A stretch of DNA of 48,790 nt from Desulfobacteraceae bacterium (GTDB lineage Bacteria; Desulfobacterota; Desulfobacteria; Desulfobacterales; JAABSP01). The position numbers and the translations under genes were made by a program. Shown piece by piece: positions 44,128-48,790 of this stretch. The notes under the pieces were generated by a model. It worked only from the letters and a program-made list of their open reading frames with translations. It was not told the DNA's origin and made no database searches. The stretch is taken from assembly GCA_011390345.1 (NCBI GenBank), contig JAABSP010000044.1, positions 1 through 48,790 of the forward strand, written 5' to 3'. The stretch's first letter is position 1. The number at the start of each line of letters is the position of its first letter.

Positions 44128-45447
44128 TCAGAATTCCACGGGCTCATATCCCTGTTCATCCTCCGGCTCCTCGTCATAGGCGTTCTGGCCGGCCATGACG
44201 CGGTTTTCCGCGTCGCTCGGCTCCCGGGGCTCAAAGCCCTCAACCGTTATCGGGTCAAAATCGGCATGTTCTGCCGCCAGATCCATGATATTCACCAGGT
44301 GGCGGAGAAACTGCCGGGGGATCACCCCCACATCCCCGGCAAAGCCCTGGGTCACTTTGTCGATGAGCTGATCGATATAGGTCAGGGCGATCTTTTTGTT
44401 GAACAGCGCCCGATCCCCGGCCGGATAGAGTTCCCGCAGCTTCAGGGCCACCTCCTTGAGCCGTTCCCGGCGGAACGGGTTGAGCGCGAGCTGGGGCTGG
44501 CGCAGGCTGACATAGTCGCCGTGGGACATGAAGCGAATCCTGTCATGGAGAGGGGCAAGCCCCGCAACCCCCCGCTTCGCGTCAAAGAATTCCGGAGTGC
44601 CGGTGAAGATCCAGAGCAGCCCCGGATAGCTGTTTGCCGCGTCGCAGATCTGACGGATGCCGTTGAGGCTTCTTCCCCGGACATCCCGGCGCATCCGCAG
44701 GATGGTTTCGGTTTCGTCGATGAGGATCGCCAGCCCCCTGTATCCGGCCGCCTTGACGATCTCCAGGATGCCCCGCAGATAATCCATCGCATCCCGGCTG
44801 CTGATGTCGCCTTTGATACCGGCCGTTTTTTTGGCCCCGGACGCGACGTTTTCGCTGGCCGACAGCCAGGAGATCAAAGACGCGGCATCGGAAAGGTTCC
44901 CCTCCTGCTTGAGCGCGAAGATCGTCCGAAGCACCCGGCCCATGTCCTCGGGGGCGCTGCCCCGGGTAAAGGAGGCGAGATTCTCCTCCATCCGGTTCTG
45001 CACTTTTTCGTCAAAGTCCGGAGCCTCCTCGACCGCGCCGGCCGATATCAGCTCGTCCTCCACCCGGGCGATCCACCGGTCCAGGATGTCTCCAAGCGCG
45101 CTTCTGGGGCATGCGGCCGTGCCCAGTTCCTGAACCACCTTCCGATAGACATCGTCGAATTTATGGAAATGCAGATCATTGTCGGAGACCACCACGAAGC
45201 TGGTGGCAAATCCCCGGCTCTGGGCGTCCAGAAGGGCCAGCCGGGACATGAAGGTCTTTCCGCAGCCGTATCCGCCCCGGAGAAACTTGAACGCGCCTTC
45301 CCCCTCTTCGATGAGCTTCAGTTGCCGATGGATTTCCGCGCGTTCCTTTTCGATGCCCACGGCAAAGGCGTCCAGCCCCCGTTCCGGCACCACGCCGCAG
45401 CGGAGGCGCTCAAAGATATGTTCGATGTCCCGTTCGCTGATTCCCAT
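44128..45447 (-). CDS. brxD: BREX ATP-binding protein BrxD
   Basis: 439 residues. P-loop GGYGCGKT (58-65), Walker B LAILIDETETIL (about 238-249), with GDISSRDAMDYLRGILEIVK, LLWIFTGTPEFFDAKRGVAG and PRQFLRHLVNIMDL, the pattern of DUF2791/BrxD ATPases. Located between pglZ (nine-base gap) and brxHI (six-base gap), as in type 2 and type 6 BREX. The C-terminal tail is acidic (DEEPEDEQGYEPVEF). Probable AAA+-like motor of the complex; absent from type 1 BREX. Confidence 0.9.
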   Translation of the reverse strand: MGISERDIEHIFERLRCGVVPERGLDAFAVGIEKERAEIHRQLKLIEEGEGAFKFLRGGYGCGKTFMSRLALLDAQSRGFATSFVVVSDNDLHFHKFDDVYRKVVQELGTAACPRSALGDILDRWIARVEDELISAGAVEEAPDFDEKVQNRMEENLASFTRGSAPEDMGRVLRTIFALKQEGNLSDAASLISWLSASENVASGAKKTAGIKGDISSRDAMDYLRGILEIVKAAGYRGLAILIDETETILRMRRDVRGRSLNGIRQICDAANSYPGLLWIFTGTPEFFDAKRGVAGLAPLHDRIRFMSHGDYVSLRQPQLALNPFRRERLKEVALKLRELYPAGDRALFNKKIALTYIDQLIDKVTQGFAGDVGVIPRQFLRHLVNIMDLAAEHADFDPITVEGFEPREPSDAENRVMAGQNAYDEEPEDEQGYEPVEF

Positions 45448-45456
45448 ATATCCTCT

Positions 45457-48321
45457 CTATGTTTTCACATACCGTTTGCCGGTCGGCGTTGTTTCGATTC
45501 TGACGGAAAAAGGCGCTTTGGCCGCATGTTCCTCGAACGCGGCCGCGAAACGGCGAACCTTTCGGGGAGAGCCGAGGATGCCGTTGAGTTCGGCTTCGGT
45601 GATGGCCCCGTGGTCCCCCAGGTGGGTGAAGATCCTTTGGATGGCCGGGTCTTCGAAATTCTCCTGCCAGTCCCGGCCATCTTGGGCCTGGGATTCATCG
45701 GGGCTTTGGCTCCCTTCCGCGCCGATTCTACCCCATACATTGAAATAGCCGTCCACAACCACCGGCGAAACCGTCTCGCCGCTGTCCACCGGGAAGACCT
45801 CGATTCTCGCCCGCTCGTCTCTGGGGCCTTTGAGGTCGAACAGGATCTCGACCGCGGTCCCGTCGGTCTTCAGCCGAAATGCCTGGTTCTCTATCGAAGC
45901 GCCGATCACCTCCTTCAGGGTCACTTCGATATCCTCCCGTTCCGGCGTTCGGAGGGCCAGGGTCGCGGCGCCCGCGCCCGTCAGCTTCAACTGGGACTGC
46001 GAGGCATCGGCAAGTAAGATCTGAATCCGGCTGTTGCCGAGCACTTCCGGCAGGGACGCGGCTGTAATCTCATACCGGGTGTCGCCGGTATGCGCCGAAG
46101 TCCGATGGGATACCGTCAATACCGGAATCACCCGCTCCTGCAGGCTGTTTCCGCCGTGGACAAAGCTCTCCCCCCGGCCCGGGTTGGCAAAGAGTGCGGT
46201 GTCTCTTCGAAAGAGCAGATACCCCTCCTGTCCCTCATAGTTCAGCGCTGTTAAAGAGACCGGGATCATGCCCGCCTCGGCCCGGGGCTCCCGCGCCAGG
46301 ATATACCGGGCATCGGGGGTGGTTTTGCTGCCGTAGGGGATCTGCGGGACCGTATGATCGTTGAGCAGAAAACCGTGATCCGCCGTAAATATGAATGTCT
46401 GAATCCCGATGGCTCGAAGCTGGTTCCACGCGGCGCGGATCTGGCGCAGCAGCACTTCGAAGCTTGCGGTTCCCACATTCGCCCCCCCGGCCGCGTCGAT
46501 CTCCCGGCCGTGGACAACAATGAGTCTTGCCCCCGCGCAGCTTTTTTTGATGCCCTCAAGAGAGCGTTGGCAGATATCGGTCAGCTCCATCCCCCGGGTC
46601 TGTTTCCGGCCCGAAGCCACATTGTCGAGGCTCCGATCTCCCATTGCCCGGGTCCGGTCTTCGGGTCTTCGGACCGTGTATTCTCCGGTTTTAAAGCCGT
46701 TGAACCCGTTGTCGCCGGAGAGCGTCAGCCTTCCCCGGTCCGCAGTCGGGGCCAGCGCGTTCATCCCCACCGCGGTGATGGTGGGCAGCTCCGCATAGCG
46801 GCCTTTTAGAAGGACCTGCGCCCCCTTTTCAATCATTCCATGGGCCAGTTCCGCGGCCATCTCAAAGCGGAAGGCATCCAGCAGGAAACAGGCCACCCGC
46901 TGATCATTTTTGAGCAGGGGATGGATGATCCGCTGAAAGATTTCCCGCTGCCGCAGGTCCGCAGGGGGAAGAAATCCCTCCTGTTCGCAGAGGGAGGCAA
47001 AGTCTTCGGCAAGGGCATCGGCCCACTCGCGGTAGCGGATTCGCAGCCGGCCAAAGGCTTCGTGAAGCAGGGTGAAGTGCGGCATTTTGGAGTCGAGCAG
47101 TTTCATCTGCTGCTGTTCGAACCGCCGGTGCGCGTTGTCGATCTTCCACCCCTGGGTCGTGTAGTATTCCAGAACCTCCTGAAAGTCCCCGGCCCCTTTC
47201 AGGGGGCGGCCCGATTGTTCGATCCGATTTCCCAGAACAGCGGCATCCGCAATCAGTGTCCAGGTCATCCGGCGCACCGGGTCCCGGTTGAGCCAGAAGG
47301 ATCGGGTCTCCACCCGATGGCCGGTCCAGTTGATGACCTTTTCCCACTCGCCCTCCAGCAGGGAGTGGACCGCGCTGTATAAAATGCGCTCCTGCTCCCG
47401 GTTGAAGGTGTCGATCCGGCCCAGGGCTTCGGGGGGATGGGCGTCGATCTCTTGGTGCAGCAGGGATTCCGCAGTCATGGCATGGGCCGCATAGGCTTCG
47501 GGGTAGCGGCTGCGGAGATGGTCCAGGAGGCTTCGGCAGCTTTTCTTCAGGGGATCTGAGATACCGGCAAGCGGTTTTAATGCCTCCAGATGGGGCGGAA
47601 CCGTCAGATCATGGACGTACTCCACGCACATCAGCCATGCGGCAATGGCTTCCCGGAGGTTCGGAAAGGAGAGGGGTTCCTCTCCCATGAAGAATCGGAG
47701 AAAGGGCGGATTCATGCCGGTGTGGCGGTGGAGATGGTCGGAAAGGATCTTCAGCGCGTTCGGGTCGGTAAAGCGATTCCGGAACTCCTGATTTTCTCCG
47801 ATCAGGCCGTCGATGATCCATTCAAGGGAGAGGTTTTCCAGATAAAGGGCGGTCTCCTCCTTCAAGCGGCCGGTCTTTTCCGAAAGCCATGATTCGGCGT
47901 CGAAAAGGTCAGTTGGATTTGTTCTGATGAATGCGTCGATCTCATCCGGGGGGACTTTGCCTGTGGCGACTTCCCGCACCAGGGTTTCCAGGGAGCGGCG
48001 GTGACGATATCCGGCCCGGTACATCTCCAGCATCGGGGTCCGGCGGATCGAATCTTCGGTGTGGCCCGGCATGTGGATGAGCAGCGGATCAGGATCGATG
48101 CCGTTCTCATACGTCTCCATCAAGAGCATCATCTCCAGAAAGCTGCCCCGGAAAGGGATCACCGGAAAAGGAAAGTCCCCGGTTTTGCTCCGTTCGGCAA
48201 GGGCGTCCGCATAAGCGGCATAGGAAGCGCTTTTATCGAGCCATACCACGATGCCGTATTGGCGGATCTTCTGTTTGAGTTCCTCCTCCAGTCTGGCGGC
48301 GATGGGGCCCGTGGGGTTCAT
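45457..48321 (-). CDS. pglZ: BREX alkaline-phosphatase-superfamily protein PglZ
   Basis: 954 residues; ATG 48321 overlaps the pglX stop (ATGA). The N-terminal half is helical and specific to the family. The PglZ domain begins near VACFLLDAFRFEMAAELAHG (metal-ligand Asp about 481) and includes LPTITAVGMNALAPT, LIVVHGREIDAAGG, FIFTADHGFLLND (Asp-His about 648) and GGNSLQERVIPVLTVSHR. The C-terminal part is beta-rich with a final winged-helix-like segment (GDHGAITEAELNGILGSPRK). PglZ is a core component of every BREX type; here it sits in the order pglX-pglZ-brxD-brxHI, fitting BREX-6, or type 2 with respect to the last three genes. Confidence 0.9.
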   Translation of the reverse strand: MNPTGPIAARLEEELKQKIRQYGIVVWLDKSASYAAYADALAERSKTGDFPFPVIPFRGSFLEMMLLMETYENGIDPDPLLIHMPGHTEDSIRRTPMLEMYRAGYRHRRSLETLVREVATGKVPPDEIDAFIRTNPTDLFDAESWLSEKTGRLKEETALYLENLSLEWIIDGLIGENQEFRNRFTDPNALKILSDHLHRHTGMNPPFLRFFMGEEPLSFPNLREAIAAWLMCVEYVHDLTVPPHLEALKPLAGISDPLKKSCRSLLDHLRSRYPEAYAAHAMTAESLLHQEIDAHPPEALGRIDTFNREQERILYSAVHSLLEGEWEKVINWTGHRVETRSFWLNRDPVRRMTWTLIADAAVLGNRIEQSGRPLKGAGDFQEVLEYYTTQGWKIDNAHRRFEQQQMKLLDSKMPHFTLLHEAFGRLRIRYREWADALAEDFASLCEQEGFLPPADLRQREIFQRIIHPLLKNDQRVACFLLDAFRFEMAAELAHGMIEKGAQVLLKGRYAELPTITAVGMNALAPTADRGRLTLSGDNGFNGFKTGEYTVRRPEDRTRAMGDRSLDNVASGRKQTRGMELTDICQRSLEGIKKSCAGARLIVVHGREIDAAGGANVGTASFEVLLRQIRAAWNQLRAIGIQTFIFTADHGFLLNDHTVPQIPYGSKTTPDARYILAREPRAEAGMIPVSLTALNYEGQEGYLLFRRDTALFANPGRGESFVHGGNSLQERVIPVLTVSHRTSAHTGDTRYEITAASLPEVLGNSRIQILLADASQSQLKLTGAGAATLALRTPEREDIEVTLKEVIGASIENQAFRLKTDGTAVEILFDLKGPRDERARIEVFPVDSGETVSPVVVDGYFNVWGRIGAEGSQSPDESQAQDGRDWQENFEDPAIQRIFTHLGDHGAITEAELNGILGSPRKVRRFAAAFEEHAAKAPFSVRIETTPTGKRYVKT

Positions 48322-48790
48322 TCTTCCCCCCCATCTGCAAATAGCGGATCTGCCTCCCAGCCGTTTTCCGCTGCATTGTCCTCTTCTTCATCCGCGTCGG
48401 CTCCGGCTTCTCTTTCGGCTTTTGCGCGGTTTCGTTCCCGGCGCCTGCATTCTGTCGCGATCAGTTCTTCGGCCTTTGCCCGGTTGTTTTCCTCAAAATC
48501 GGCCGATAGATCGTCGGAATCCTCCTCGTCGATGGTGAACCAGGGCTCGATCTCATCCTGAAGCCGCAGTTCCCACTGGTATGCCTTTTCCGGGTGGTAT
48601 TTCCAGAAGCGGCCGTGGGCCACGGCAAGGGAGGGGTCGTTTTGACATTTCTCATCGACCCGTGCGGGGAAGTATCGGGCCGCGAGGTGTGACCAGTCAT
48701 AATCCTTTCGGCCATTGGCGTTGCAGAGTTCGGACCACCATTTTTTCGGGTCCTTCCACTGGGGCTCCAGGAGGGGCCAGAGGGCCGCGC
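48318..48790 (-). CDS. pglX: BREX adenine-specific DNA methyltransferase PglX, C-terminal part
   Basis: Open from the window edge to the stop at 48318; about 157 residues of C-terminus visible. WPLLEPQWKDPKKWWSELCN, HLAARYFPARVDEKCQNDPS, VAHGRFWKYHPEKAYQWELR and LQDEIEPWFTIDEEDSDD match the end of BREX PglX proteins, which methylate adenine in the host DNA. The last 60 residues are highly charged (RRRERNRAKAEREAGADADE). ATGA overlap with pglZ. The catalytic motifs (NPPY) are outside the window, so identity rests on the C-terminal pattern and position. Confidence 0.75.
   Translation of the reverse strand, partial: AALWPLLEPQWKDPKKWWSELCNANGRKDYDWSHLAARYFPARVDEKCQNDPSLAVAHGRFWKYHPEKAYQWELRLQDEIEPWFTIDEEDSDDLSADFEENNRAKAEELIATECRRRERNRAKAEREAGADADEEEDNAAENGWEADPLFADGGEE

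Noticed and set aside
43528..46017. 829-codon plus-strand ORF
   Set aside because: Antisense to brxHI, brxD and pglZ, which have clear family motifs; a shadow of GC-rich third positions with no domain of its own.

Overview
The window is a dense bacterial chromosome segment with GC-rich genes (roughly 55-60% by eye) and one clearly AT-richer stretch (about 36.6-41.4 kb). No rRNA, tRNA, CRISPR array, phage or transposase gene was seen. The gene set (hybrid histidine kinases, REC-DUF3369-HD-GYP regulator, PrsT-like TPR lipoprotein, cohesin/dockerin proteins, BREX) suggests a Gram-negative bacterium, most likely Desulfobacterota; this is inference from gene content only. A 23-base exact match to an Illumina adapter at 3953-3975 suggests a metagenome or short-read assembly.

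Layout. 1-4.6 kb (+): tail of a polysaccharide cluster (heparinase II/III-type protein, triple VanZ membrane protein, CapA-like protein). 4.7-9.1 kb (-): a two-gene operon encoding a cohesin+dockerin protein and a very large secreted pectate-lyase-like protein that also ends in a dockerin, a minimal cellulosome-like pair. 9.1-9.56 kb: intergenic region with a MITE-like 129-bp element. 9.56-16.6 kb (+): a LamG/SGNH-esterase/PKD surface protein, a PrsT-like TPR lipoprotein and an unknown coiled-coil membrane protein. 16.6-19.5 kb (-): PAS histidine kinase plus HD-GYP c-di-GMP phosphodiesterase response regulator. 19.8-24.1 kb (-): a large beta-propeller lipoprotein and a small PAN-domain secreted protein, each with a recognisable sigma-70-type promoter.

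24.3-25.8 kb (-): gene-remnant and toxin-antitoxin zone. A TIR-FGE gene has collapsed by deletion but keeps a C-terminus with the codon signature of a diversity-generating retroelement (DGR) variable region, followed by a GC-rich hairpin. Next to it is a HigBA-type toxin-antitoxin pair whose promoter contains a perfect palindrome and predicts a leaderless toxin mRNA. 26.1-28.3 kb (+): DUF3141/PHA-synthase-like hydrolase.

28.9-36.2 kb (+): six overlapping signalling genes behind a sigma-54-like promoter: REC-PAS-PAS-kinase, small secreted protein, OmpA-like lipoprotein, YfiR-like periplasmic protein, CHASE8-HAMP-histidine kinase, REC-kinase-REC. The middle three look like the YfiB-YfiR-YfiN triad with the diguanylate cyclase output replaced by a histidine kinase.

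36.1-48.8 kb (-): defence island. The BREX genes pglX (partial)-pglZ-brxD-brxHI (BREX-6-like or BREX-2-like order) are followed by ywbE and then an AT-richer cassette of overlapping genes: a decayed DUF1016/YhcG nuclease, a TrlF-like PHP-SMC-type ATPase, a Schlafen/AlbA-type ATPase-fold protein and an unknown 160-aa protein. The cassette is the best candidate for a poorly described defence module; the rewired Yfi operon and the DGR-like remnant are the other two strongest leads.
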